Shown here: positions 16,559 to 24,895 of the stretch, piece after piece
Layout: every line of letters starts with the position of its first letter
Position numbering within the stretch: position 1 is the stretch's first letter
DNA from: Leptolinea sp. UBA5203
GTDB lineage: Bacteria; Chloroflexota; Anaerolineae; Anaerolineales; Anaerolineaceae
Reading direction: 5' to 3'
DNA: 47,018 nucleotides
Assembly (NCBI GenBank): GCA_002412765.1
Contig: DHVR01000066.1
Coordinates: forward strand, 1-47,018
The notes under the pieces: model-generated
The model's input: the letters and a program-made list of their open reading frames with translations, nothing else
What the model was told of the DNA's origin: nothing
Databases searched by the model: none
Made by a program: the position numbers and the translations under genes

Positions 16559-17638
16559 ATGACACAATATACCATACGACGTTTGTTACTCGCGATACCC
16601 GTATTACTGGGCATTTTGATCGTCACCTTTGCCTTGGCTCGTATGATCCCTGGAGACCCATGCCGGGCAATTTTGGGTGAAAAAGCCACCGTTGCAGTTT
16701 GTGAACGCTTCAACGAAGATTTTGGTTTGAATAAACCCATTTACGTTCAATTTGGCATCTATCTGGCGAATATTCTCAAAGGCGATCTTGGAAATTCAAT
16801 TCGTTTCAGTCGTCCTGTAATGTTGATTCTGGTCGAACGGCTGCCGATGACTATTGAATTAGGGCTGTGTTCTCTAATTCTGGCGGTTTTGATTGGCATT
16901 CCGGTTGGCATTTTAGCCGCGATTAAACGTAATTCTATTTGGGATGTCATCATCATGATTGGCGCGAATATCGGGATTTCTATGCCGGTATATTGGCTGG
17001 GATTGATGCTGGCTTATTTTTTTTCCCTCACCCTGAAGGGCACCCCGTTTTGGCTTCCGCCTACAGGCCGTTTAACGGCCGGTTTGGCGTCCATTCCATT
17101 TTATGAACTCTTAAACTGGGAAGTACAAAAAGAAACCTTTAACTATTATTTTCTCGGATTTTTCTCGAATTTATATATTTTCAATTCGCTTATTACCGGT
17201 GATTGGAAGGTCCTGAAAGATGCGCTGACTCATTTAATCCTGCCATCGGTTGCCCTAAGTACTATTCCATTGGCTGTGATCGCTCGTATGACGCGTTCCA
17301 GTATGCTGGAAGTATTAAAACAGGATTACATCCGTACCGCCCGTGCCAAAGGTCTGGTGGAACGCCTGGTGATTCTAAAACATGCTCTGCGAAACGCCTT
17401 ATTACCCATCGTAACGATCATTGGCTTGGAAACCGGTGTTTTATTTTCCGGCGCAGTTTTGACCGAATCGATTTTCGGCCTGTCTGGTGTAGGACGCAGT
17501 ATGTACGAAGCAATTACAGCCCGTGATTTCCCCATCATTCAAGGGTTTGTCATCGTCATTGCGGCATTTTATGTCTTTGTCAACTTGCTTGTGGATCTCT
17601 CTTATGTCTTTATTGATCCACGAATCCGATTGGAGTAA
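16559..17638 (+). CDS. Peptide/solute ABC importer permease, DppB/OppB type
   Basis: A 359-residue integral membrane subunit. It opens with the classic IRRLLLAIPVLLGILIVTF segment and ARMIPGDP. The EAA loop that docks on the ATPases is visible as DYIRTARAKGLVERLVILKHA, about 250-270. It is longer than the usual ~310-340 residues because of extra sequence around 160-215 (near FYELLNWEVQKETFNYYF) between central segments. The last segments carry TESIFGLSGVGRSMYEAI, as in DppB. The gene starts 112 bp after the receptor gene and 5 bp before the second permease gene. Confidence 0.95.
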   Translation: MTQYTIRRLLLAIPVLLGILIVTFALARMIPGDPCRAILGEKATVAVCERFNEDFGLNKPIYVQFGIYLANILKGDLGNSIRFSRPVMLILVERLPMTIELGLCSLILAVLIGIPVGILAAIKRNSIWDVIIMIGANIGISMPVYWLGLMLAYFFSLTLKGTPFWLPPTGRLTAGLASIPFYELLNWEVQKETFNYYFLGFFSNLYIFNSLITGDWKVLKDALTHLILPSVALSTIPLAVIARMTRSSMLEVLKQDYIRTARAKGLVERLVILKHALRNALLPIVTIIGLETGVLFSGAVLTESIFGLSGVGRSMYEAITARDFPIIQGFVIVIAAFYVFVNLLVDLSYVFIDPRIRLE

Positions 17639-17643
17639 ACCCT

Positions 17644-18582
17644 ATGTCTACTGTAGCCGAATCCCTTAAACCAGATAGAAAAGATTACCGTGCCAACAGT
17701 TTGTGGAGATTAACCCTGCGGCGGATCTTTCGTCAGCGCTCTGCAAATGTGGGTATGGCCATCTTTTTAATTTTATTGATCGTGGCAATTTTTGCGCCAG
17801 TCATTGCGCCTTATGACCCGAATGAAGTGTTGATTGGAAAAGAGAATGTCGGAAAACGACAAGCGCCCTGTATCCATATTTTAGGCTGTCCAGCAGATCA
17901 ACCGCAGCATATCCTGGGTACCGACGGAAATGTTCGCGATGAATTCAGCCGTATCATTTATGGAACCCGCGTTTCCTTGTATGTTGGATTGACGACGGTG
18001 ATCTTCGCAATCATCATTGGAACAATTCTAGGCGCGATTGCCGGCTTTGTCGGCGGCTGGCTGGATAATGTGATCATGCGATTGTTGGACGTCCTGCTGG
18101 CGTTCCCCTCTCTATTACTGGCCATCACGATTGTCAGTGTGCTGGGGAAGGGGTTGGAAAACGCCTTGCTGGCCATTGCCATCGTATCCATCCCCGTTTA
18201 TGCGCGTGTGGTACGAGCCAGTGTGTTATCGGTGAAAGAAAATGAATATGTCTCTGCGTCCCGGGCTCTGGGAGGGAGTAGTTTTCATATTTTACTCAAC
18301 CGCATCCTTCCCAACGCTGTCTCGCCGTTGATCGTGCAAGGAACCTTGGGTATTGCCTCGGCCATTCTGAATGCCGCTGCCCTTTCCTTTTTAGGGCTTG
18401 GCGCTCAGCCGCCAACCCCTGAATGGGGCACCATGTTGGGTTCGGAACGAAGCCAGGTGTTTACTGCGCCGCACCTCGTGTTTTTCCCAGGTATCGCTAT
18501 TATGATTACCGTATTGGCTTTCAATTTACTGGGCGATGGGCTGCGGGATGCGATTGATCCACGTCTGAATCAAGCGGAATAA
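17644..18582 (+). CDS. Peptide/solute ABC importer permease, DppC/OppC type
   Basis: A 312-residue membrane subunit partnering the DppB-type permease. The first segment (about 38-58) leads into FAPVIAPYDPNEV, a hallmark of DppC proteins, and then an external part with HILGTDGNVRDEFSRIIYGT. The EAA loop is EYVSASRALGGSSFHILLNR near residue 200. The C-terminal GDGLRDAIDPRL is characteristic. A GGAG site overlaps the end of the preceding gene, and spacing is 5 bp, so translation is probably linked. Confidence 0.95.
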   Translation: MSTVAESLKPDRKDYRANSLWRLTLRRIFRQRSANVGMAIFLILLIVAIFAPVIAPYDPNEVLIGKENVGKRQAPCIHILGCPADQPQHILGTDGNVRDEFSRIIYGTRVSLYVGLTTVIFAIIIGTILGAIAGFVGGWLDNVIMRLLDVLLAFPSLLLAITIVSVLGKGLENALLAIAIVSIPVYARVVRASVLSVKENEYVSASRALGGSSFHILLNRILPNAVSPLIVQGTLGIASAILNAAALSFLGLGAQPPTPEWGTMLGSERSQVFTAPHLVFFPGIAIMITVLAFNLLGDGLRDAIDPRLNQAE

Positions 18583-18641
18583 GCCTTGATGATGAATGAT
18601 GAAACTCACATCTGGCAATTTAGCCAAGGAAGAAGGGTACC

Positions 18642-19673
18642 GTGACAGAGATAAATAAACAACCTTTGTTGGAAGTGAAAAATCTGAAAACATATTTCCA
18701 TACAGAAGATGGTGTGGTCAAAGCGGTGGATGGTGTTGATTTTTGCGTTTATCCGGGTGAAGTCCTTGGATTGGTCGGGGAATCCGGTTGCGGTAAAAGC
18801 GTTACATCGTTTTCCATCATGCGTTTGGTCGATGCACCCGGAAAAATTGAAGCAGGCGAGATATATTTTGAAGGAAGAGACCTGCTTAAGATTTCTGAAA
18901 AGGAAATGGTCAAGCTGCGCGGTGAGCATTTGACCATGATCTTCCAGCAGCCGCAAACCAGTTTGAACCCCGTATTTTCTGTTGGGGATCAGATTGTGGA
19001 AGTGATTCAAATTCACAGTAATACGAGCAAAGAAGAAGCCTGGCAAAAGGCCATCGATTTATTACGCCAGGTGGGGATTGCCGATCCGGAACGGAAAATC
19101 AATGCCTATCCTCATGAAATGTCCGGCGGGCAGGCCCAACGCGTGATGATCGCCATGGGTCTGGCTTTGAATACCCAGTTATTAATTGCCGATGAACCGA
19201 CTACTGCCCTGGATGTTACCATTCAAGCACAGATTCTGGACATCTTACGTGAAATGCAGGATCGTACAGGCGCTTCCATTATTCTTATTACTCATGACCT
19301 GGGTGTGATTGCAGAAATGGCTCATCGTGTGGCCATCATGTACGCCGGCCGAGTGGTGGAAGAAGCGAGTGTGGTGGATTTCTTTAAGAATCCAGTTCAC
19401 CCTTATAGTAAGGGTCTGATTGCCTCAGTCCCTGTTTTGGGACAACTAAAAGAAACGCTGGAAACCATCCCCGGAAATGTACCGAATTTGATTGATCTGC
19501 CGGTTGGCTGCCGTTTTGCTCCTCGTTGTCAGTGGCGCGAAAAATATAACCTGGAAATTTGCACCCGTCTTGAACCTGATCTGATTCAATGGGAAGATAA
19601 ACATACCGTTCGCTGTTGGTTGTACCAGGACTCAGAGGGGCAGCCTGCCCCGATCAAGCGATCGTCGATATGA
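18642..19673 (+). CDS. Peptide/solute ABC importer ATPase, DppD/OppD type
   Basis: A 343-residue cytoplasmic ATPase that powers the importer. Walker A is GESGCGKS, the Q-loop lies in IFQQPQTSLNP, the signature is MSGGQAQRV and Walker B is LLIADEPTTALD, followed by the switch His in LITHDLGV. The C-terminal oligopeptide extension has GCRFAPRCQWREKY and a later Cys (EICTRL, VRCWLY), matching the cysteine cluster that binds an iron-sulfur centre in OppD/DppD types. The start is a GTG with AGAAGG upstream; no ATG fits better. Confidence 0.95.
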   Translation: MTEINKQPLLEVKNLKTYFHTEDGVVKAVDGVDFCVYPGEVLGLVGESGCGKSVTSFSIMRLVDAPGKIEAGEIYFEGRDLLKISEKEMVKLRGEHLTMIFQQPQTSLNPVFSVGDQIVEVIQIHSNTSKEEAWQKAIDLLRQVGIADPERKINAYPHEMSGGQAQRVMIAMGLALNTQLLIADEPTTALDVTIQAQILDILREMQDRTGASIILITHDLGVIAEMAHRVAIMYAGRVVEEASVVDFFKNPVHPYSKGLIASVPVLGQLKETLETIPGNVPNLIDLPVGCRFAPRCQWREKYNLEICTRLEPDLIQWEDKHTVRCWLYQDSEGQPAPIKRSSI

Positions 19674-19700
19674 AAACGGTGCTATACAAAAGAGGATACA

Positions 19701-20702
19701 ATGTCAGATAACCTTAAACCCAATGAGAAGACTGATCTGATCAAGGTACAAAACCTGGTTAAGTATTATCCGGTGCGGGGTGGTATTTTTCGTAAAGTGG
19801 TTGCCTGGGTAAAGGCAGTCGATAATGTCAGCTTTTCCATCCGGCGCGGTGAAACCCTGGGGTTGGTGGGCGAATCCGGCTGCGGGAAAACCACCGTTGG
19901 ACATACCTTGTTGCGTCTCATTTCCCCTACCTCCGGCTCGGTGATTTATGAAGATAAGGATGTGTTCAATTCCAATGCTGCACAATTAAAAGATATGCGC
20001 CGGCGATTACAAATTGTGTTTCAGGACCCTTATGGATCACTGGATCCGCGCCTTCCGATTGGAGAATCCATTGCTGAGGGTTTGAAAATCCACAAGATTG
20101 GGAACAGCCAGGAACGGTACGAAAAAGTATTGGCAGTGCTCAAACGGGTGGGTATGGAAGATTACCATGCCATGCGCTATCCGCATGAATTTTCGGGCGG
20201 TCAGCGCCAGCGAATTGGTATTGCCCGGGCTTTGGCCCTGGAACCTGACTTTGTGGTCTTGGATGAGCCGGTTTCAGCTCTGGATGTGTCCATTCAGGCA
20301 CAGGTGCTCAATATTCTGAAAGATTTGCAGCGGGATTTGGGACTGACCTATTTGTTTGTTGCCCACAACCTGGCCGTGGTGGAACACATTTCAGATCGGG
20401 TTGCCGTGATGTACCTGGGGAAAATTGTGGAAGTTGCATCTAGGGATGATATTTTCAATCAGCCCCTGCACCCATATACCATTGCCCTGCTCTCTGCGAT
20501 TCCCATCCCCGACCCCACCCTTAAACGGAAGCGCATTGTGTTGAGTGGCGATGTGCCATCACCACTCAATCCACCCAACGGCTGCCGATTTCATCCGCGC
20601 TGCATATATGCCGAAGCACGCTGCAGTGTGGAAGAACCTGCCTTGCGGGAAATACGCCCGGATCATCAGGTGGCCTGCCACCTGGCAGAAAAATTCCTCT
20701 AA
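19701..20702 (+). CDS. Peptide/solute ABC importer ATPase, DppF/OppF type
   Basis: A 333-residue second ATPase of the importer. It has Walker A GESGCGKTT, Q-loop FQDPYGSLDPR, signature FSGGQRQRIGIARAL, Walker B FVVLDEPVSALD and the switch region FVAHNLAV. KYYPVRGGIFRKV near the N-terminus is typical of the F-type subunit, as is the C-terminal GCRFHPRCIYAEARC cysteine motif. AGAGGA precedes ATG 19701, 27 bp after the D-type gene. It is the last gene of the operon and is followed by a perfect terminator. Confidence 0.95.
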   Translation: MSDNLKPNEKTDLIKVQNLVKYYPVRGGIFRKVVAWVKAVDNVSFSIRRGETLGLVGESGCGKTTVGHTLLRLISPTSGSVIYEDKDVFNSNAAQLKDMRRRLQIVFQDPYGSLDPRLPIGESIAEGLKIHKIGNSQERYEKVLAVLKRVGMEDYHAMRYPHEFSGGQRQRIGIARALALEPDFVVLDEPVSALDVSIQAQVLNILKDLQRDLGLTYLFVAHNLAVVEHISDRVAVMYLGKIVEVASRDDIFNQPLHPYTIALLSAIPIPDPTLKRKRIVLSGDVPSPLNPPNGCRFHPRCIYAEARCSVEEPALREIRPDHQVACHLAEKFL

Positions 20703-20721
20703 GGATTCGGATCAAACCATT

Positions 20722-20757
20722 AAAGGAGCTGGCTTTTATGAGCAGCTCCTTTTTGAT
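20722..20757 (+). terminator. Intrinsic terminator of the ABC importer operon
   Basis: AAAGGAGCTG (20722-20731) pairs perfectly with CAGCTCCTTT (20743-20752) over 10 bp and is followed by TTGATTTG. It lies 20 bp after the DppF-type gene. Confidence 0.85.
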
Positions 20758-20877
20758 TTGGATGCTATAAATCAAACGGCCTTAATCCAGATTCAGGTAA
20801 AGAATGAGCATATCCCTAATCCATTATTTGTGTTTTAATGACATATTGAAAATTATTTAAAAACAGGTGGTTCCCTG

Positions 20878-21747
20878 ATGATTTATTTATTATTCGTATC
20901 CTTACTGTGGGCGTTTTCTTTTGGCCTTATCAAAGGCATTCTGACCGGCGTGGATTCTTTCTTTGTCTCCTTTGTTCGTCTATTCCTTCCCCTGTTATTA
21001 TTTCTTCCCTTTTTGCGTTTTAAGAAATTCAGCCGTCAAACGGCAATTCGATTGTTTTTTATTGGCATGCTGCAATATGGGTTGATGTATATCACCTATA
21101 TTTATTCGTTTCAATTTTTAAAAGCCTATGAAGTGGCTCTATTCACCATATTTACGCCGCTCTATGTTGCCTTGTTATATGATGTGCTTCAAAAACGTTT
21201 TACCCCCCGGCATGTCCTGGTTGCTCTGCTTACCATCCTGGGGACGGCCATTGTGGTCTGGCAGGACCTGGAAAGGGAAAACTTGTGGCTGGGCTTTTTT
21301 GTCGTACAGCTTTCCAATGTTGCGTTTGCCGCTGGACAGGTGGTTTACAAAAAAGTGATGCAAAAACTCCCTCAGGTGCGGGATTTGGATGTGTTTGGGA
21401 TGCTTTATGCCGGTGGGGTTGTCATTACATTGCTCGCAGCGGGGGTCTTTACGAATTGGGGTACCCTGCAGGTTAGTTCCACCCAATGGATGACCCTGGT
21501 GTATCTGGGTTTGGTGGCTTCCGGATTGGGTTTCTTTTTATGGAACGTGGGTGTCCGTAAGGTTAATATTGGGGCGCTGGCTGTGTTTAATAATTTGAAA
21601 ATTCCTCTGGCCACGGCAGTTTCCCTGTTATTTTTCGGAGAAAAAACCGATTGGCGGACCCTGCTCATCGGCGGGGCGATTATCATTCTAGCGCTGCTGT
21701 TCAATGAGTGGCAAATGGGAAAAACAAAAGAAGCCTTGGCGGAATAG
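20878..21747 (+). CDS. EamA/DMT superfamily transporter
   Basis: A 289-residue protein with about ten membrane segments made of two EamA repeats. The first repeat begins YLLFVSLLWAFSFGLIKGI, and the second begins after about residue 140 (LWLGFFVVQLSNVAFAAGQV). ALFTIFTPLYVALLYDVL and FNNLKIPLATAVSLLFFGE are the repeat-end motifs typical of metabolite exporters of the RhaT/YdcZ/EamA kind. The substrate cannot be deduced. AGGTGG precedes the ATG, and the gene stands alone after the importer terminator. Confidence 0.85.
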   Translation: MIYLLFVSLLWAFSFGLIKGILTGVDSFFVSFVRLFLPLLLFLPFLRFKKFSRQTAIRLFFIGMLQYGLMYITYIYSFQFLKAYEVALFTIFTPLYVALLYDVLQKRFTPRHVLVALLTILGTAIVVWQDLERENLWLGFFVVQLSNVAFAAGQVVYKKVMQKLPQVRDLDVFGMLYAGGVVITLLAAGVFTNWGTLQVSSTQWMTLVYLGLVASGLGFFLWNVGVRKVNIGALAVFNNLKIPLATAVSLLFFGEKTDWRTLLIGGAIIILALLFNEWQMGKTKEALAE

Positions 21748-21934
21748 TAAACCGTAGGGTTGTGGTAAGTACCCTTTTGGGCACGGTAGATCCAGATTAA
21801 TGTTGATTCGGAAAACTATTATTTAACGGAAATTACATCACATACCAAAAATGGCAAAAAAAACCCCACCCGAACAATGATGTACTGAAAATAAAGGTAT
21901 ATTAGAAAACGCTCGATAAATATAGATATATATA

Positions 21935-21963
21935 TTGATAAATAAGGCGATATATTATACAAT
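21935..21963 (+). promoter_or_regulatory. Predicted promoter/operator of the toxin-antitoxin pair
   Basis: TTGATA (21935-21940), 17-nt spacer, TACAAT (21958-21963), about 64 nt before the antitoxin ATG. Repeated GATAAATA (21915-21922 and 21937-21944) and GATATAT words surround it. They could be the binding sites through which the antitoxin controls its own operon, though the whole stretch is A/T-rich. Confidence 0.5.
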
Positions 21964-22026
21964 AACTGTACCGATGTGTTGAAAGGTAGAGTTATTGTAT
22001 TTTCTTCGCACGGAATGAGGTGAATC

Positions 22027-22359
22027 ATGATTAACGCGAATTTATCTATGAAGAATATTATGAGTTTTATTGTTCCGATCACTCGATTTAATCGCGGGGA
22101 AGCCAATAAAATCTTTGATGAAGTTAATGAGACAGGGATCAAGATTGTATTGAAGAATAACATCCGGGTTGGAGTTCTCGTTGAACCGGGACAATATGAT
22201 GAGATGGTGGAAATGTTGGAAGATTATGCCCTGTTTTTTGAAGCAGAACAACGATTGAATAAAGTCAAGCCGGAGGAGACAATCTCTGAAATGCAGGTCA
22301 TGAAAGATCTTGGTATCCGTGAATTGGATCTGGAAGATATAAATGTGGAACTTGAGTAA
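22027..22359 (+). CDS. Phd/YefM-type antitoxin
   Basis: A 110-residue protein with the Phd/YefM pattern: an N-terminal DNA-binding part (FIVPITRFNRGEANKIFDEV), a strand pair KIVLKNNIRVGVLVEPGQYD, a helix, and an acidic C-terminal tail that would wrap the toxin (ELDLEDINVELE). Such antitoxins neutralise the partner and repress the operon. GAGGTGA precedes the ATG. Its stop overlaps the toxin start in TAATG, the usual arrangement. Confidence 0.85.
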   Translation: MINANLSMKNIMSFIVPITRFNRGEANKIFDEVNETGIKIVLKNNIRVGVLVEPGQYDEMVEMLEDYALFFEAEQRLNKVKPEETISEMQVMKDLGIRELDLEDINVELE

Positions 22360-22679
22360 TGCATTGGATCATAGAATACATCAAAGAAGCGGAAAATGAT
22401 TTAAGAGAACTGGATCACTCACAGCAAATTCAAGTGATCAAAGCAATAAGAAAAGTTTCGGCCAATCCTTTGCCATTTACACAAGGAGGGTGCGGAAAAC
22501 CGCTTGGACATCATTTATCCAGTAATTTAGTGGGCTACTTGAAAATTAAGTTATTGAAACTAGGTATCCGGGTGATTTATCGCTTGGTTGAAGAAAAAGG
22601 GATCATGAAAATCATTATCATTTCTGTGCGTGAGGATGAGAAGGTTTATAAATTGATTCAGCAACGTATAAAAAAATAG
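22359..22679 (+). CDS. RelE/ParE-superfamily toxin
   Basis: A 106-residue basic protein of the RelE fold. Family features are YIKEAENDLREL at the N-terminus, CGKPLGHHLSSNLVGYLKI, then LLKLGIRVIYRLVEEKG and a C-terminal IIISVREDEKVYKLIQQR. RelE enzymes cut mRNA on the ribosome, while the related ParE toxins act on gyrase; the Arg and Lys positions fit the RelE branch somewhat better. It overlaps the antitoxin by one base and is co-translated with it. Confidence 0.85.
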   Translation: MHWIIEYIKEAENDLRELDHSQQIQVIKAIRKVSANPLPFTQGGCGKPLGHHLSSNLVGYLKIKLLKLGIRVIYRLVEEKGIMKIIIISVREDEKVYKLIQQRIKK

Positions 22680-22857
22680 GCAAGTGATTTTCATGCCATT
22701 AGCGTTCATCGTTAACCCGATAGAGCGTGCCAAAACTCCTCAATGGAAATAATCCCATCAACCATATCGTAAATATCAGAAATACCCGTACCTTGATAGC
22801 TTTTGAGGGGTTGTATTTGGTATAAATTTAGATAAACAACGCACAGAGAGGTGTTTG

Positions 22858-23298
22858 ATGAGTTCATTGCGACGAATATTGGAAATCAAAGGCTTTGGAG
22901 TCTGGAGTGTCACACCGGAAACTACGGTGTTTGACGCACTGCGATTAATGGAAGAAAAAAACATTGGTGTAGTCCTGGTGATGGCCGGCGAAGAGCTATT
23001 GGGGATCTTTTCAGAACGCGATTATGCCCGTCAGGTTATTCTAAAGGGTCGGGCTTCCAAGGACACTGCGGTCAAACAAATTATGACTAACCCAGTGATT
23101 ACAGCACATCCCGAGCAAACCACACAGGAAGGTATGGAGATCATGACCAAGGGGCATTTCCGTCATTTGCCGGTGGTTGAGAAAAACCATGTACTAGGCG
23201 TCATCTCCATGGGAGATGTAGTGCGGGATATTATTTTCCAAAAAAGCAAACATATCAAAGAACTACAGAATCGAAAAGACGAGCATATCGTTGCTTGA
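22858..23298 (+). CDS. Stand-alone CBS-pair protein (copy 3)
   Basis: A 146-residue two-CBS-domain protein. It opens LRRILEIKGFGVWSVTPETT, strongly resembling the N-terminus of copy 2. It then shows MEEKNIGVVLVMAGEELLG, IFSERDYARQVI, KGHFRHLPVVEKNHVLG and VISMGDVVRDIIF. The Tyr in ERDYARQ is common in nucleotide-binding CBS domains; the other two copies have Ile there. ATG 22858 is preferred over an adjacent in-frame TTG because AGAGAGG is then well spaced. A terminator follows directly, so it is probably a single-gene unit. Confidence 0.92.
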   Translation: MSSLRRILEIKGFGVWSVTPETTVFDALRLMEEKNIGVVLVMAGEELLGIFSERDYARQVILKGRASKDTAVKQIMTNPVITAHPEQTTQEGMEIMTKGHFRHLPVVEKNHVLGVISMGDVVRDIIFQKSKHIKELQNRKDEHIVA

Positions 23299-23322
23299 TT
23301 TAATTTGGTTATAAAGATAATT

Positions 23323-23358
23323 AAAGCTGCCCATCGCACGATAGGCAGCTTTTTTTTC
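23323..23358 (+). terminator. Intrinsic terminator after CBS copy 3
   Basis: AAAGCTGCC-c-ATCG pairs with CGAT-a-GGCAGCTTT (23323-23352), 13 bp with one mismatch and a very small loop. Eight or more T residues follow. It may serve the convergent SDR gene as well. Confidence 0.85.
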
Positions 23359-23382
23359 TTAAAATTCAGGCACAGGGATTGG

Positions 23383-24171
23383 TCAGTCAGTCACATTCCG
23401 TTTATGGAATAACGAGCCAACAAAACGGGCAATGACTTTTTCCTGGGTTAACCAAACGATGGATTTGCCATGTCTTTTGTTGGCCAGGATCTTCGGTGCC
23501 ATCCAGGCTGTTACTGTTTCCGGTTTATCGGCCAGGATATTAAAAACCGGTTTGGCCCTTTCCCAGCCTTTAGGATCGTTAACATACTGTTGAGTGATAA
23601 ACTCGGTCATCACCATACCTGGACTGAGCGTGCCCACGAGTATCGGGGTAGAAGCCGATTCTTTAATCAAAGATTGAGTGAAATAACGCACGGCTGCCTT
23701 GGTGGTTCCATATAATGCCAGGCCGTTTACTGTCCGCCCGTCGCTGCCCAGACCTTCCATGTTATAAATCGCCCCATAACCCTGTTCCAGCATACCTTGC
23801 ATGGCTACTTTACTGCCGTAGATGACACCCAGGATATTCGTTTGTACAATTCCTTGGACCATCCTGACTTCATAATCCCAACTGTTAGCCTGGGGGTGTC
23901 CCTGTCCGGCATTATTGATCCAGATATCAATCTTTCCAAAATGAGCTTTGGCTGTTTTCCATAATTGATTTACCTGATCAAATTCCGATACATCGCAACC
24001 TACGGTAAGTATTTGCGCTTCAGGATAGATTGCGCGTAATTGGCTGGCTGCTTGCTCAAGGGTGTGTGTGGATCGCCCCGTCAGCACAAGCTGACAATTC
24101 TCCCTGAGAAAGGCTTTCGCCAGATGGTATCCTATTCCTCTCGAACTGCCAGTAATGACGATCGTTTTCAT
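23383..24171 (-). CDS. SDR oxidoreductase resembling chlorophyll b reductase (NYC1/NOL)
   Basis: A 262-residue short-chain dehydrogenase. The nucleotide-binding motif is TGSSRGIG, with NNAG later and catalytic YxxxK in LYGTTKAAV. The stretch NMEGLGSDGRTVNGLALYG around the active site resembles that of plant NYC1/NOL chlorophyll(ide) b reductases, where NMDGAGSGG is seen. That likeness is from memory and does not prove the substrate, as many bacterial SDRs share it. The start is moved to ATG 24171, which directly precedes KTIVITGSSRG and has AAGGAAG upstream. Confidence 0.85.
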   Translation of the reverse strand: MKTIVITGSSRGIGYHLAKAFLRENCQLVLTGRSTHTLEQAASQLRAIYPEAQILTVGCDVSEFDQVNQLWKTAKAHFGKIDIWINNAGQGHPQANSWDYEVRMVQGIVQTNILGVIYGSKVAMQGMLEQGYGAIYNMEGLGSDGRTVNGLALYGTTKAAVRYFTQSLIKESASTPILVGTLSPGMVMTEFITQQYVNDPKGWERAKPVFNILADKPETVTAWMAPKILANKRHGKSIVWLTQEKVIARFVGSLFHKRNVTD

Positions 24172-24220
24172 CCTTAACTTCCTTCCTATTGATGCATTAT
24201 AGCCCATTCAAATAAGAAAA

Positions 24221-24300
24221 GAAGCTATCTACTATGTAGCGGCAATTCAATGTGCCCTTATGGGTATGAATTGCTGTTACATAGTAAATAGCTCTTTTTT
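24221..24300. terminator. Long hairpin, probable bidirectional terminator
   Basis: The arm 24223-24249 (AGCTATCTACTATGTA then GCGGCAATTCA) pairs with 24267-24293 over 27 positions with 3 non-Watson-Crick sites. The loop itself forms a small TGCCC/GGGTA stem. T6 follows on the plus strand, and the A-rich AAGAAAAG before it gives a T-rich tail on the minus strand. It separates the flavodoxin gene from the SDR gene, both on the minus strand. Confidence 0.65.
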
Positions 24301-24319
24301 GTAAAAAAAATTATGGAAT

Positions 24320-24841
24320 CTAATTCGGCAGCAATCGGTTGGCTGTTTCAATGGTCCATTGATTGATTTTATCCCAATCGCGGTAATCCCCTTCAGCCAT
24401 TTCTTTACTGTTTTGGAACATCAGACGGAATAAATAGGGTAGTTTTTGATAATTTAATACCCCGCCAAATAAACCTACCGTGGCAGGTTGAAAATGCGGT
24501 GCTTTTTCCAGGATTTTTTTCATATAGCCGCGGGTGATTTCTTGATTGGCTTCCGTATCATCTTTCATCGTCAGGCAGCTGATAAAAAAGGCGGAAGGCA
24601 TACTGGCTAAGGCAGCTTCATGTCTGGCGATGAATTTACTCACTCCAGGATGGAGCATACCCGCTCGGACGGGACTGCCAATAATGACTGCCTGGTAGGG
24701 TTTGAGATCCTTAACGATTTTCACGGGTTGAATATCGGGTTGGATATGGGGAATCTGCTGCAGGGTCTCAGCCATGTGGATGGCAATCCCTTTGGTTCCA
24801 TCAGCCCAGGAACCATACGTGATTAACAAGTTCGTTTCCAT
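24320..24841 (-). CDS. Flavodoxin-domain protein (HemG-like)
   Basis: A 173-residue protein of the flavodoxin_5 group, which includes menaquinone-dependent protoporphyrinogen oxidase HemG. The N-terminal LLITYGSWADGTKGIAIHMA is a flavodoxin phosphate-binding loop variant. AVIIGSPVRAGMLHPGVSKF is the second FMN-contact region, and VGLFGGVLNYQKLPYL the third. FMN binding is therefore likely. Heme synthesis genes are absent nearby, so a heme role is not supported by context. It lies 54 bp after the GT2 gene on the same strand. Confidence 0.8.
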   Translation of the reverse strand: METNLLITYGSWADGTKGIAIHMAETLQQIPHIQPDIQPVKIVKDLKPYQAVIIGSPVRAGMLHPGVSKFIARHEAALASMPSAFFISCLTMKDDTEANQEITRGYMKKILEKAPHFQPATVGLFGGVLNYQKLPYLFRLMFQNSKEMAEGDYRDWDKINQWTIETANRLLPN

Positions 24842-24895
24842 CGCGTGTCCTCTTGATTTTTTCTATAGATTTTCTACTGCTATATAACGTAAAGC

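Noticed and set aside
21819..22163. 114-codon minus-strand frame over the toxin-antitoxin promoter
   Set aside because: A/T-rich shadow with no start signal, antisense to the antitoxin gene.
22708..22800. Minus-strand open stretch ending DIYDMVDGIISIEEFWHALSG before a stop
   Set aside because: It reads like the tail of a real protein, but no start codon with a ribosome binding site or upstream coding frame remains. At most a gene remnant beside the toxin-antitoxin pair.
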